DNA of 64,000 nt from Methanohalophilus mahii DSM 5219. GTDB lineage: Archaea; Halobacteriota; Methanosarcinia; Methanosarcinales; Methanosarcinaceae. The notes below the pieces were generated by a model. That model was not told where the DNA came from. It saw nothing but the letters and a program-made list of their open reading frames with translations, and did no database searches. This document shows, one piece after another, positions 26,218-35,601 of the stretch (positions are counted from its first letter, which is position 1; every line of letters starts with the position of its first letter). Both the position numbers and the translations under genes were made by a program. Location of the stretch: the NCBI RefSeq assembly GCF_000025865.1, contig NC_014002.1, forward strand, positions 1,922,001 through 1,986,000, read 5' to 3'.

Positions 26218-26895
26218 ATGTTGAGACAGAGGTTTATAATGGATACCACCGGGCTTACCGATATTCAGGCCCGCCAGTCACTGGGACAGGACACCATCTG
26301 CGCAGGTATGAAAGAAATTCTGGGCCTGATAGCCGATGCCCGGCTGCATCTGCAGATCAGCTGCTATGTCCCCTTCCCTTCTGTGTACAATGAACTTCAG
26401 GAATTTGCAAATAACAATAACTGTGACCCTGAAGTAGTGGCAAAGATCGATACCTGGCTTGTCAAGAAAACCCCTGACAGGTATGAGGTACAGATCCCCT
26501 CCCGTATCTTCCATGAATATGTATCCTACATGAGGGAGAGGATCAACAAAGGCATGAATGTGGCAGAAGAAGCAATACGTGAGGCTTCCCGCGAATGTCT
26601 TATCCAGAATTCACAGGCAGAAACCAAACAAATGGTGGAAAGGGATATCGATCGCGAAGTAGTGGGTTCCGTTGTGAACAAATTCCGCAACAAATACCGT
26701 TCAGCCCTGCGTTACGGAATACTGGATAGTGCACCTGATATCGATGTGCTACTGCTGGCAAAAGAACTTGATGCAGCCGTGGTTGCCAAGGACTACGGGA
26801 TTCAGAAATGGGCCGAACAACTGGGTGTGAGGTTTGTCCCTGCCGAAACATTTCCCCGGATGTTGCAGGAATATCTCAGACATACATCCCGTTAA
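26218..26895 (+). CDS. RNA-free ribonuclease P, HARP type (RNA ligase partner family)
   Basis: This 225-residue PIN-domain protein starts at ATG 26218 behind GGGGAGGT. It has [10 protein letters not shown] (first catalytic Asp), [10 protein letters not shown], and the C-terminal acidic cluster [30 protein letters not shown], with a helical insertion between. This is the family called RNA ligase partner protein, now known as Homologs of Aquifex RNase P (HARP), which trims pre-tRNA 5' ends without RNA. Archaea that have HARP normally also keep RNA-based RNase P. Its stop overlaps the stop of the convergent DGGGP synthase gene by four bases. Confidence 0.9.
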   Translation: MLRQRFIMDTTGLTDIQARQSLGQDTICAGMKEILGLIADARLHLQISCYVPFPSVYNELQEFANNNNCDPEVVAKIDTWLVKKTPDRYEVQIPSRIFHEYVSYMRERINKGMNVAEEAIREASRECLIQNSQAETKQMVERDIDREVVGSVVNKFRNKYRSALRYGILDSAPDIDVLLLAKELDAAVVAKDYGIQKWAEQLGVRFVPAETFPRMLQEYLRHTSR

Positions 26896-27731
26896 GCACC
26901 TGCCACAAAGGCAAACAATGCCATGAACATAGCCAGTTTGAAGCGTTTGGAGGAAAGGGCCGGGTCATTTTTCAGCACTGCATAGACACCCGCTATAAAA
27001 AGAAGGTCAGCAATACCCACCAGAGGAAGGTAATATTCTCCCAGCATGGAATTCATGTAAGGGTAAGGACTGACAGCAATACCTATCAGGGCAAGAGCCG
27101 AAGCTACAAAACCTGCCTGTTTTTTCCCGATGAGAATAGGGAGAGTGGTTGCTCCTGCTTTCCTATCTCCCTCCATATCCTCGATATCCTTCACAATTTC
27201 ACGTGCAATTGTCGCCAGGGTTGCAAGCAGGAATAATACCGAAAGGGCATACAATCCTTCCATCCCAAATACAGCGGCACCGAAAAGAAAAGTAGAACCT
27301 GTCAGATAACCCACGGCAGCATTGCCAAAAAAAGGGGTAGCCTTAAGATTACGGGCATACAGGACAAGCAGGAGAGAATTGAAAAGAGCTATTAAGGCAC
27401 AGACCAGATTAATAAACCCGGCAATGGCTATTCCGGCAATGAAGAGGAATGCAGCAAAGAAAAGTGCCTGTTGTTTACTTACCTTTCCAGAGGGAATCGG
27501 CCTGTCTGGCCTGTTTATCGTATCAATGCCCACATCAAAATAATCATTGATTGTATTGCCGGCTCCCGTTACAAGCATTACTGCAATTCCCACAGACCCT
27601 GCCTCAAAGAATGGAAATGCCTGAAGGGGTTGCTCAAAAATGATTCTAAAGGCGATTAACACGCCGATCAAGGCGGCAAAGGCTGCCATTGCACAATTGG
27701 CAATACGCATTAATTGGAGATAAGCGTGCAT
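26892..27731 (-). CDS. Digeranylgeranylglyceryl phosphate synthase (UbiA family)
   Basis: This 279-residue membrane prenyltransferase has about eight or nine helices and adds the second geranylgeranyl chain in archaeal lipid synthesis. The Asp-rich motifs are [20 protein letters not shown] (about residues 59-78) and [18 protein letters not shown] (about 173-190). It follows nadA by 14 bases on the same strand, so it may be the end of the nadX-nadA transcript. It overlaps the convergent HARP gene by four bases. With GGGP synthase upstream in the window, two successive lipid steps are present. Confidence 0.9.
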   Translation of the reverse strand: MHAYLQLMRIANCAMAAFAALIGVLIAFRIIFEQPLQAFPFFEAGSVGIAVMLVTGAGNTINDYFDVGIDTINRPDRPIPSGKVSKQQALFFAAFLFIAGIAIAGFINLVCALIALFNSLLLVLYARNLKATPFFGNAAVGYLTGSTFLFGAAVFGMEGLYALSVLFLLATLATIAREIVKDIEDMEGDRKAGATTLPILIGKKQAGFVASALALIGIAVSPYPYMNSMLGEYYLPLVGIADLLFIAGVYAVLKNDPALSSKRFKLAMFMALFAFVAGA

Positions 27732-27745
27732 TAAACCGCCAGCCT

Positions 27746-28663
27746 TTATGATCTTCCTGCTTCAAGCATGCGATCGAGGGCTTTTTTGGCTTGCGTCCTG
27801 ACCTTCTCCCCTACCGTGACCTCGTATTCTTCCTTTTCCAGGCAGTCCAGAACAGATTCAAGATCGATGGTTTTCATATCCGGACATATAGCATATTCGG
27901 AGCAGGGGTAAAAGTGCTTATCCGGATTCTCCTTGCGCAGACGATGTAGAAGTCCGTTTTCCGTAGCGATAATGAATTCTTTTGAATCCGAGGAGGAGCA
28001 ATGTCCTGTCATTCCTGTGGTACTGAATATATGATCTGCTTTTTCAAGCACTTCACGCCTGCATTCCGGATGAGCCAGAATCTCGGCGCCAGCATGGGCT
28101 TCTTTAGATGAGGCCACATCTGATTCAAGCATGTGGTTGTGGGTCGGACAGTAGCCATCCCAGAAAATTATTTCTTTACCAGTGTTTCTGGCCACATAAT
28201 CCCCCAGGTTTTTGTCAGGAATGAACAGTACTTTCGAGCAATCCAGTGAGTTGACAACTTCCACCGCATTGGCGGATGTGCAGCATACATCACTTTTTGC
28301 TTTAACCTCTGCACTGCTGTTTACATAGGACACAACCATCGCATCAGGATGTTGTTTTTTGGCTTTTCTTACCTCATCTGCAGTAGCCATTGCCGCCATT
28401 GGGCAGCGTGCAAACATGTCGGGAATGAGAACTTTCTTTTCCGGACTCAGGATAGCAGCGCTTTGAGCCATGAAATCCACACCACAAAAAACAATGATGT
28501 CCGCAGGCTGCTCAACTGCCTGACGACTCAGGCCAAGTGAATCACCTACAAAATCAGCTATATCCTGTACATCGCCACGGCAGTAATTGTGGGCAAGGAC
28601 CACCACATTTTTTTCCTTTTTCAGGACATTAATCCTGTCTATTATAGCCTGCTTATCCTGCAT
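27746..28663 (-). CDS. nadA: Quinolinate synthase
   Basis: This 305-residue 4Fe-4S enzyme makes quinolinate from iminoaspartate and dihydroxyacetone phosphate. It has [26 protein letters not shown] near the N terminus, and the three cluster cysteines are in [10 protein letters not shown]-type, CCTSANAV and GMTGHCSSS contexts. The segment [19 protein letters not shown] is typical. It lies 74 bases after nadX on the same strand and divergent nadC completes the pathway to nicotinate mononucleotide. Confidence 0.93.
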   Translation of the reverse strand: MQDKQAIIDRINVLKKEKNVVVLAHNYCRGDVQDIADFVGDSLGLSRQAVEQPADIIVFCGVDFMAQSAAILSPEKKVLIPDMFARCPMAAMATADEVRKAKKQHPDAMVVSYVNSSAEVKAKSDVCCTSANAVEVVNSLDCSKVLFIPDKNLGDYVARNTGKEIIFWDGYCPTHNHMLESDVASSKEAHAGAEILAHPECRREVLEKADHIFSTTGMTGHCSSSDSKEFIIATENGLLHRLRKENPDKHFYPCSEYAICPDMKTIDLESVLDCLEKEEYEVTVGEKVRTQAKKALDRMLEAGRS

Positions 28664-28737
28664 ATTACCACTGCAATCCCGGGATAATGAATTCCGGGCG
28701 AATACATAGATTATATAACATATAAGTTTATGCGATT

Positions 28738-29553
28738 TCAGGTGCCCACATTGAATGATTGAGTCAGTTTCTTCAAGGTAGAAATTACGGAAAGAGGAGC
28801 CAGATAACTTGTTTTTGGATTTGTGGGAGAAGGCACATTTTCCACCCTTGAGGTGAATCTTCCAAACTCACCTTCAACTGCGATTTCATGGATATTTCTT
28901 GTCAGGGCAGGATTAACCACTATCCTGACCCTGGTATTATCAAATCCAATTCCTGCAAGACTGAGAGTAGCAGCCACATTCACATTTGCAGGGAATGCCT
29001 GTACCGCCTCGGTTGCAGAGCCTTCAAAAAGAACAGTTCTGCCGGTTATGGAATCAATATCAATATTATTTTCAAGAACAAAAGGGGCACCCCTCAATCC
29101 ACCGGGTGGTTTTTCGGTTGTCAGGGTGACTGAATGCAGACCGGCTGCAGAAGCGGATATCAAACCATCTATTCCACAGATGGCACCAGAGGGAACGTAA
29201 ATCCGACAATTTTTTTCACGTGCTATATTTTCGGTCATTTCAAGGAGTTGTGTGTCAGCAAAAGCCCCGACACTTACCACCATGACATCACATTTTGCAT
29301 GCAACGCTGTGGGAACCACTTCATAAACCGCCTGCTGGGAAGCACATTCTACCACCAGGTCTACCTCCCTGACCATTTCAACAATTTCCATGATCTGAGG
29401 GTCAAAATTTTCCAGTGAACTTTTCACCCTGTTCAGGGATTCATCATGGCGGTCATATATAGCATAGAGTTCTGCTTCAATCTGGCCATTATCAATAGCC
29501 CTACATATCTCGCCACCAATGGCACCACAACCGAAAACTCCTATTTTAAGCAT
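28738..29553 (-). CDS. nadX: L-aspartate dehydrogenase
   Basis: This 271-residue NAD(P)-dependent enzyme provides iminoaspartate for quinolinate synthase, replacing oxygen-dependent L-aspartate oxidase. The Rossmann motif GCGAIGGEI is at residues 8-16. Further signatures are LVVECASQQAV, the VPSGAICGIDGL loop and EKPPGGLRGAPF. It is the first gene of a nadX-nadA pair and is divergent from nadC. Confidence 0.92.
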   Translation of the reverse strand: MLKIGVFGCGAIGGEICRAIDNGQIEAELYAIYDRHDESLNRVKSSLENFDPQIMEIVEMVREVDLVVECASQQAVYEVVPTALHAKCDVMVVSVGAFADTQLLEMTENIAREKNCRIYVPSGAICGIDGLISASAAGLHSVTLTTEKPPGGLRGAPFVLENNIDIDSITGRTVLFEGSATEAVQAFPANVNVAATLSLAGIGFDNTRVRIVVNPALTRNIHEIAVEGEFGRFTSRVENVPSPTNPKTSYLAPLSVISTLKKLTQSFNVGT

Positions 29554-29654
29554 TAATGAGACTCCTTTATGTTCTAGAGGGGCGGCACATAAAAGTATTA
29601 TCGTTACAAAGCATATTAAAAGTCCCCGAACATAAAGTAAAACTGGTGAAAAGG

Positions 29655-30491
29655 ATGCTGAGAGGACAGATAGAGAGTTTCATCCGGGAAGACCTGGGTT
29701 ATCATGATATCTCATGCCAGATGGTGCCGGACACAATTGCAGAAGCAGTGATTTTTGCAAAGCAGGATTGTGTGGTTGCCGGTGTGGAAGTTGCAGAGGC
29801 CATATTTGATTATTTTGATATCGAATATACAAGAAAGATTGCAGAAGGAGAAAAGATTCAGAATAACGGTGTGGTCTTTGAACTTAAAGGGAGAACGGTA
29901 TCCCTCTTACGTGCTGAAAGGCTGGCCTTGAATTTCCTGGGACACCTGAGTGGTATCGCGACCCTTACAAGAGATTGTGTGGAAGCTGTGCATGAGTGTT
30001 CTGAAGCGGTTGTGGCTGCAACCCGTAAAACAACCCCGGGAATCCGGGAGTTCGAGAAACTGGCTGTAATTGCAGGTGGAGGTGACCCACACAGGTTCAA
30101 TCTATCCGATTCCATCATGATAAAGGACAACCACAGGCATATAATGGGTCTGGAAAATGCAATCCTCAAAGCAAAGGAAATGGCAAGCTTTACCCAGAAA
30201 ATAGAAGCTGAAGTTGAATCCGCAAACGATGCCCTTCTGGCTGCAAGAATGGGAGTGGACATCGTTATGCTGGACAATATGTCCCCTTCAGAAATTATAT
30301 CAACCGTGGAGAAATTACGTCACGAAGGATTAAGGAATAAGGTAATCGTGGAGGTATCGGGAGGGATAAACACCGAAAACCTTGCAGAATATGCAAAAAC
30401 GGGAATTGACGTAATCTCTATGGGCTCCCTGATCCATAAAGCACAATGGGCCGATCTGAGTATGGAGATGAAAGAGTCTTTTATGTCATGA
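29655..30491 (+). CDS. nadC: Nicotinate-nucleotide pyrophosphorylase (quinolinate phosphoribosyltransferase)
   Basis: This 278-residue enzyme converts quinolinate and PRPP to nicotinate mononucleotide. It has the ATRKTTPGIREFEKLAV motif, GGGDPHRFNLSDSIMIKDNH, EVEVES-type EAEVESAN and the C-terminal VEVSGGINTENLAEYAKTGIDVISMG. The frame runs 33 codons further upstream, but ATG 29655 is preceded by GGTGA and matches the family N terminus (RGQIESFIREDLGYHD). The nadX start is about 100 bases away on the other strand. It is the last conserved gene before the AT-rich island. Confidence 0.93.
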   Translation: MLRGQIESFIREDLGYHDISCQMVPDTIAEAVIFAKQDCVVAGVEVAEAIFDYFDIEYTRKIAEGEKIQNNGVVFELKGRTVSLLRAERLALNFLGHLSGIATLTRDCVEAVHECSEAVVAATRKTTPGIREFEKLAVIAGGGDPHRFNLSDSIMIKDNHRHIMGLENAILKAKEMASFTQKIEAEVESANDALLAARMGVDIVMLDNMSPSEIISTVEKLRHEGLRNKVIVEVSGGINTENLAEYAKTGIDVISMGSLIHKAQWADLSMEMKESFMS

Positions 30492-30802
30492 ATTCTGTAG
30501 CCGAGTTGAGGTTTCTTCTGTTAGTTTCACCCTGCATAGGACTTCCTTCAAATATTTCGGCCTTAGGGGTGTGTAGAGTTTGGGGAAATGTGGTCAGAAG
30601 GGAGAGAGCAAAGAACCTTTCTCCAATTCGTGGCTCTAAACCTTCCAATTCCGATCCTATTGTAGTTGATACGGACCGGGAAATGAGGAAAGTTAAGAAG
30701 GATATGGATGCTCTCGGGGCCTCCAGACCTGTCTATGTCAGGTCCAATCCACAGAATATGAAGTGGAACAGAGTGATCTGATTAGCCGAGGCTATGAAGT
30801 TT
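30492..30802. other. Non-coding or decayed stretch after nadC
   Basis: No gene is supported between nadC and the left inverted repeat. The forward frame ending at 30781 contains a plausible basic tail (REMRKVKKDMDALGASRPVY) from an internal ATG at 30683, but has no good ribosome-binding site and no family I know. The composition here is nearer the conserved block than the island, so it may be a remnant of the original locus into which the island was placed. Confidence 0.35.
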
Positions 30803-30819
30803 TGGCACACACTCCTTAA
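30803..30819 (+). repeat. Left arm of a 17-bp inverted repeat bracketing a two-gene module
   Basis: TGGCACACACTCCTTAA at 30803-30819 recurs as its exact reverse complement at 32619-32635. The repeats continue imperfectly inside (GTACC appears after each, at similar spacing), and GAAG precedes both outside. The two arms enclose about 1.8 kb with exactly two genes. No transposase is present between them. Confidence 0.7.
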
Positions 30820-30896
30820 GTAAGTACCAAATGGAAATAAAAGGAACAATCATTTCTTGTTGTAAGAAATATCCATAACGCAAATGATTAATATAT

Positions 30897-31442
30897 TTAT
30901 TCTTGTTGATGATTAGGTATTCCATGCAGAATAAAATAAAAATTAGTTATGTTCCGAACATTTAGTAACAATACTTGTGAAATAAGATATATATTTATTG
31001 CAATTATTAAATTAATGTTATTAGTTACAAGCGGAACTCCATAAGATGCTAATAACAAAATAACCATGTTAAACACAAGAGCAATAATTTCAGAAAATAA
31101 GGTGATAATAAACCATATATTCATTAATTGATATAAGTTAATCTTCACTTCTTCTATTATTCTATCTGTTTCCACTTTAAGTTCATCACGACTGTTTGCT
31201 AATATAGTTACAGTTGAAATTGTAAAGCCTATTAATATAGATAATAAAATTATTACGCTAGGAAATAATTGATCAATATTTTTAGTCGGGATAGTAAAAT
31301 CAAAATAAATAATCAAAAAGTAACCGATAGCCCCAAATATTAAAGGTAAAACTATATCCCATATTTTTTCTTCTCGGGTAGCTACAGTAAAATAATGCTC
31401 TATAGGATATGTGAATTCTAGATAGATCTTATCATACCTCAT
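30897..31442 (-). CDS. Four-helix membrane protein of a possible abortive-infection pair
   Basis: This 181-residue protein has four hydrophobic helices (about residues 28-50, 62-84, 110-140, 146-173), a short N-terminal cytosolic segment and little else. Its start codon overlaps the last 11 bases of the upstream 289-residue gene, so translation is coupled. The gene is very AT-rich compared with neighbours before 30500. The layout of soluble protein plus small four-helix membrane protein resembles lambda RexA/RexB and the Kiwa pair in architecture only; no sequence homology is claimed. It may be an ion channel-like effector or a membrane anchor. Confidence 0.65.
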   Translation of the reverse strand: MRYDKIYLEFTYPIEHYFTVATREEKIWDIVLPLIFGAIGYFLIIYFDFTIPTKNIDQLFPSVIILLSILIGFTISTVTILANSRDELKVETDRIIEEVKINLYQLMNIWFIITLFSEIIALVFNMVILLLASYGVPLVTNNINLIIAINIYLISQVLLLNVRNITNFYFILHGIPNHQQE

Positions 31443-32301
31443 CTATAACATTAGATAAAATTTTGAACAAATGTGTTGAATTAACAAGTCCTGTATCTTC
31501 TATCAAATCTACATCAACTTTTCTGATAAAAGCATCACTATTTGTATCAATATGAATTGCCGCATCATTAAAAGATTTGCCTTCAACTCTTATCCTTGAA
31601 ATTACTCCTTTTTTTCGGAGTTTGTCGAATTTCCTAACAAGGGTTTTTGAAATGCTTTCTCCACGATGGCTTTTGTATGTCATTTCTAAATCTTCTCTTG
31701 TTGAGTCTAAATCAAGTCCAGCATAACCCATTTGTTCAGAACTAATTATTTTTTTATCAACAAATATGCTTCCAGTCGTGATTCGTTTAAAATCATTTAA
31801 TCTTTCTAAAAACGATTCTAGAACAAGCACATCCCATTCTAAAAAATATTGGTCTTTTTCTGGGTAAGATCTGATAAAGCTATTTAGATAACTTTGTATT
31901 TGATTTATAGTAACCCCTACCGCTCTTTTTTCAAGAGCCATAATAATTTCTTTATTGTCAGTTCTAGTTATTAGATGTGTAAGTTCTGCTTCACCTTCGT
32001 GTATATTTTTGGGATTTTCTCGTTTTAATCCAGTAGTTTCATCTACAAGGAAAGGTCTATGTCCTGTTTTAGCAGATTCAAATATAATTTCTTTTTTTTC
32101 GGAGCCGTTGCTATCTGCTAAATAATAAAATTTATTCGAAGTAGCCAGTTCCATTCTTTTATCACTGAATGATTTATTTGATATGTTAAAAAGAAGAGAA
32201 TTATAATATTCAATAAGTTTTTTTCCACTTAATATATCATTATCTTTTTCGTGCCTAAATCTAACAATGTACAATCCAATACTTCTGGTACTTACACTCA
32301 T
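31432..32301 (-). CDS. Cytosolic partner protein of the membrane module, family unknown
   Basis: This 289-residue protein without membrane segments opens MSVSTRSIGLYIVRFRH. Around residues 100-145 it has a block with EGEAELTHLITRTDNKEIIMALEKRAVGV that reads like a common beta-sheet domain of phage-associated proteins. The C-terminal third (about 190-260) is basic and charged (SISKTLVRKFDKLRKKGVISRIRVEGK), suitable for nucleic acid binding. It is the first gene of the pair. By position it could be the sensor partner, as RexA is for RexB, but this is inference from size, order and location. Confidence 0.6.
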   Translation of the reverse strand: MSVSTRSIGLYIVRFRHEKDNDILSGKKLIEYYNSLLFNISNKSFSDKRMELATSNKFYYLADSNGSEKKEIIFESAKTGHRPFLVDETTGLKRENPKNIHEGEAELTHLITRTDNKEIIMALEKRAVGVTINQIQSYLNSFIRSYPEKDQYFLEWDVLVLESFLERLNDFKRITTGSIFVDKKIISSEQMGYAGLDLDSTREDLEMTYKSHRGESISKTLVRKFDKLRKKGVISRIRVEGKSFNDAAIHIDTNSDAFIRKVDVDLIEDTGLVNSTHLFKILSNVIDEV

Positions 32302-32800
32302 GTATTAATCCCTCAACGGATAGTAAATTATATTTGCAAACTCATCTTACTAAAAATTTATTCGCCAAAACACATTTTATCAATAGTATAATTTCCATAT
32401 GTTTTGTGATGTGACATTGAATTTAAGAAAACCCTGCACTATTTCCACTCGAACACAAAAATGTCCGGTGTGGCAAAAATAATCCCTCTATTTTTACTCC
32501 ACAAATCGTCTGATAGTGATTTCTAAACCAATCCTTTTCCAAAATACCCAGATACCCAGCATTTGCGCTGCTGCGCAGCGCCTCTGGTTTTGATTCCGCA
32601 GTACCCTTAGGTACACGATTAAGGAGTGTGTGCCACTTCTGGCAGACACAAAAAATAACCGTTCTAGAATTAAAATAAAAATTCCAGTCGAAAAAAGGGA
32701 TAAGGAAAACTTCTAGAAACTGAAAAGTTAGTAAAAATACTCACTCTTGTATAATGCTCATTCTTTAGATTCAAAATTTCAAATTGTTACAAGCACAAAA
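32302..32800. other. Intergenic region with repeat structures
   Basis: No gene is seen in these 499 bases. They hold a GC-rich hairpin at 32565-32581 (GCGCTGC / GCAGCGC around TGC), a second at 32601-32614 (GTACC / GGTAC), and the right inverted repeat arm at 32619-32635. A GC-rich hairpin in such AT-rich sequence looks like part of a mobile-element end. Promoter-like AT-rich sequence precedes the 289-residue gene. Confidence 0.5.
32619..32635 (-). repeat. Right arm of the 17-bp inverted repeat
   Basis: This is the exact reverse complement of 30803-30819. Just inside lies the GTACC / GGTAC stem. With the left arm it defines the ends of a cassette of about 1.83 kb. No target duplication could be confirmed outside the arms, where only a short GAAG is shared. 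Confidence 0.7.
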
Positions 32801-34531
32801 TCATTCATGAAAGTCATGTTCTTCTAATTTTTTATTTATACATTGGACAAATCCATTGGCTTTAGCTATATTTATTATGTTTTTATCAGGATTTTCATTG
32901 ATATAATCTTCAAGTATACTCTCAAATAATTCAAAGGCTTCTTTAATTGTATTGCAATCTACATTTTCAACATTCAGATCCTTTATATCTTCAGAATCAT
33001 ATTCGTTTTTGCAAGTCAAGATCGACGCTAAGATTCTGGAACAATGGAGTGTGAAGTTTTTGATTCTGTTTCTTTCATCAGCAGACTCTATTCTTTTTAT
33101 ACAATCTTTTACCTTTTGATGTATCAAGCAGCAATTTAAAAATGATTGTATGTTATCTTTATCAAATATTTTATTGTAAGAGGTGTCTTCTTTTATCAAA
33201 GTTGTTGGTTTAGACCTTGCTCTTGCTGGCCCAAAATTTAAAATTGCTTCTATTGCTTGGGCAGTATCTTGTATATTAAAAATCTTACTTGCTGGTTTGC
33301 CTTGATTCTTGTAATAATTTTTTCTTCTATCGTAATAATAGCCTTTATTTCCGAACAATATTTCTATATTTCGGTGTATTTCTCCTGTAGCTCTTAATAA
33401 AGTTGGAGATACAGGGTTTTGACTGTTGGTAGCAAAAATAATATTATCTATTGTCTCTTTTTGCGTACTACGAATTACTTTGACCAAAATTGACCTATGG
33501 TCATCATTTACTGCTAAATCATCAAATTTACTTATAGTATATGATGTTTGCAATCCATTCACAATTTTGACATCATCTATAAATAAAGTCTTGTGCATTA
33601 AGTTACAATCCGAACCTATTATAGTTATTCCATTATTTAACCACCAAAAATCTTGAGATGAATTATGCTCTAAGGTCTCTGCAATTTTTTGATTTACATC
33701 AGCAGTATCGCCTTGATAATGCCGTATATTACTTTCAAACAAATATTCTCTTATTTTATTCTCTTTAATGTCAACGATAAATTTATAGTAATCAGCAAGA
33801 GTAACTACCCCTAGATAACCATCTTCTTCTTGGTTTCTTCCTTGAATAGTAATCGGTGTTTCATTAAATACTAATTCTAGTTTAGTGTGTTGGGGTTTGC
33901 TGTATAATTCAATTAATTCCTTTGCACTGTATAAATTAAAATTTATATTGCCGGTATTTACCCTTTCTTTTGTTAATGCAACTATTTGATCAACTTTTAG
34001 TCGGAAACTACCATTTACATTGGTGTCTTCAGCTTTGCAAGAATAAGTAAAATTGATTGTAAATTTTGATTTTTTTCTAACCGAACGTTTCCATATATTT
34101 CTAAACAGCAGTATCTTTTCAACCAACATAGGATTAAATCTCTTTGATAATAGATTTTCTTCCAATTCTAAATCTAATATCTTTTCTAAAGAAATATACA
34201 ACTTATCCAATGCATTTTCCTTAAAACTATTCTCAGTTTTTGCTTGAGAAATATAGATAATTATTTCTGTACTCTCATTAAACGTAATTTCTTCTATGTC
34301 TTCTTCGGTAAAAACACTCGTATCATTTACTAAAATAATAAATGAGTCAATACCACCATCTCCCCCACCGTCAACAATGGAATCTTCAATTTCAGAATAT
34401 GATGTATCTAATTCTCTAGTTATGTATAATGACGAAAATATTTCCATTATTTCATCATATGATAGATCTAACCAGTTTTTTTCTTTAAACTCTTGAATGC
34501 ATTCATTTAAAATAATTTTATTATTCATCAA
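32801..34531 (-). CDS. AIPR-type abortive infection protein with nuclease-like N terminus
   Basis: This 576-residue protein belongs to the AIPR (abortive infection phage resistance) family. Signatures are NIRHYQG (about 268-274), FWWLNNGITII (about 295-305) and IVNGLQTSY (about 323-331), typical of the AIPR core. The N-terminal 100 residues carry GDGGID (57-62) and ISQAK (94-98), spaced like a PD-(D/E)xK nuclease catalytic pair (D...QxK). Such proteins stop growth of phage-infected cells. It is very AT-rich, on the same strand as the two-gene module, and lies between that module and an insertion sequence, so it is part of a transferred defence island. Confidence 0.82.
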   Translation of the reverse strand: MMNNKIILNECIQEFKEKNWLDLSYDEIMEIFSSLYITRELDTSYSEIEDSIVDGGGDGGIDSFIILVNDTSVFTEEDIEEITFNESTEIIIYISQAKTENSFKENALDKLYISLEKILDLELEENLLSKRFNPMLVEKILLFRNIWKRSVRKKSKFTINFTYSCKAEDTNVNGSFRLKVDQIVALTKERVNTGNINFNLYSAKELIELYSKPQHTKLELVFNETPITIQGRNQEEDGYLGVVTLADYYKFIVDIKENKIREYLFESNIRHYQGDTADVNQKIAETLEHNSSQDFWWLNNGITIIGSDCNLMHKTLFIDDVKIVNGLQTSYTISKFDDLAVNDDHRSILVKVIRSTQKETIDNIIFATNSQNPVSPTLLRATGEIHRNIEILFGNKGYYYDRRKNYYKNQGKPASKIFNIQDTAQAIEAILNFGPARARSKPTTLIKEDTSYNKIFDKDNIQSFLNCCLIHQKVKDCIKRIESADERNRIKNFTLHCSRILASILTCKNEYDSEDIKDLNVENVDCNTIKEAFELFESILEDYINENPDKNIINIAKANGFVQCINKKLEEHDFHE

Positions 34532-34701
34532 TATCCCTTTTAGTTTTTGTATTTCCTAATTATCATTCTTTTATAAATATTATAAACTCATCGATTATAC
34601 TAAATGAAATAATATTTCCGGCTAATTGTTGATATTATTGTCACTTTTAATTGATCGAGTGAATGTAATCCTTAAAATATAAGCAATGCTTATAAAATTA
34701 T

Positions 34702-34709
34702 TTAATTTT
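34702..34709 (+). repeat. Target-site duplication, left copy
   Basis: TTAATTTT lies directly outside the left inverted repeat of the insertion sequence, and the same eight bases follow the right end at 35713-35720. An 8-bp direct duplication is what transposition by some IS5 subgroups leaves behind. It shows the element's ends are 34710 and 35712. Confidence 0.85.
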
Positions 34710-35601
34710 GGCTCTGTAGAAATCCTTATTTGAATAATTACTGAAACAGAGATTGCCCTGTCTATATTATGAATTAACAATTTGAACTTAACTTCTTTCA
34801 CCTGATTTCTGTATTTTGTTGCCCTCAATTCTTCTCTATACTTCCTTTTCAAAACAGAAAACATCGTCTCTACCAGATTTCTATAATAATAGATGTTTGC
34901 ATCAAATTCATCTCTCATTTTTCGACGGTATTTTCCTTTGATCTTCTTCCTTTTCTACATCTTACAGGTATGATGGCTTCTGCTTTCAATTCTTCATTGA
35001 TTAGAGCATGTATCTTCTCAGAATCATATCCTTTATCCATCAGATAACAATCAGCTTTTCTCCTTTTGTGACATTGTCTAAGCAATGCCTTTGCATGTTT
35101 TGCATCATGTACAGGTTTACCTGAAATCTTAAAACCAATTACAATGAACTTCTCAACATTAACAGCTAGACTTGTTTTCAGATACGACCGTCTTTTTTTT
35201 CCTGTTCTCACAGAATAATAGTAACTACAATGTCCTCCTGTAAATCCACTTGAATCAATAGCAACCAGAGGTATTTTTTCACCATGTGAATAGAAGAGTT
35301 TCAGAGTTTGGTGAAGTAAGCTATTGAAATAAAATGAATATATTCTATTGGTAAATTTATGTAATGTTGTGAAGTGAGGTGCGTGATTTATACCAATTTT
35401 GGATTGGACTCCTTCCATTAAATCAATAAGTTGGACATACTTTCTATAATCTTCATTTATGTACTCTTTGAACAATACCAATGCCAGTAACTGGTGTTGA
35501 GTATATTTTCGTTTGGAATACTTACAACTGTAGATTGGAAGATGAGATCTTCCAGCTACAGACATAGCTGTATCGATAAAGTTAAAGTAATCGCTTGACA
35601 A
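34710..35601 (-). pseudogene. IS5-like transposase split by a frame change
   Basis: Part one starts at TTG 35601 and carries Asp116 (AIDSSGF) and Asp189 (LMDKGYDS). It leaves the transposase frame near 34944-34950 and stops at 34915. Part two continues in the -1 frame as KIKGKYRRKMRDEF and holds the catalytic Glu in RNLVETMFSVLKRKYREEL. The joined translation is a complete DDE transposase. The break is in a purine run (GGAAGAAGA), consistent with a one-base deletion; no classic slippery heptamer is evident, but programmed shifting cannot be excluded. Part two has no stop inside the element: it reads through the terminal repeat to 34622 in host DNA. Confidence 0.75.

Noticed and set aside
30446-30781. 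111-codon forward frame overlapping the end of nadC
   Set aside because: Its first part overlaps nadC in another frame. The tail after 30683 could be a short basic protein but lacks a ribosome-binding site, so it is only noted as a possible remnant.
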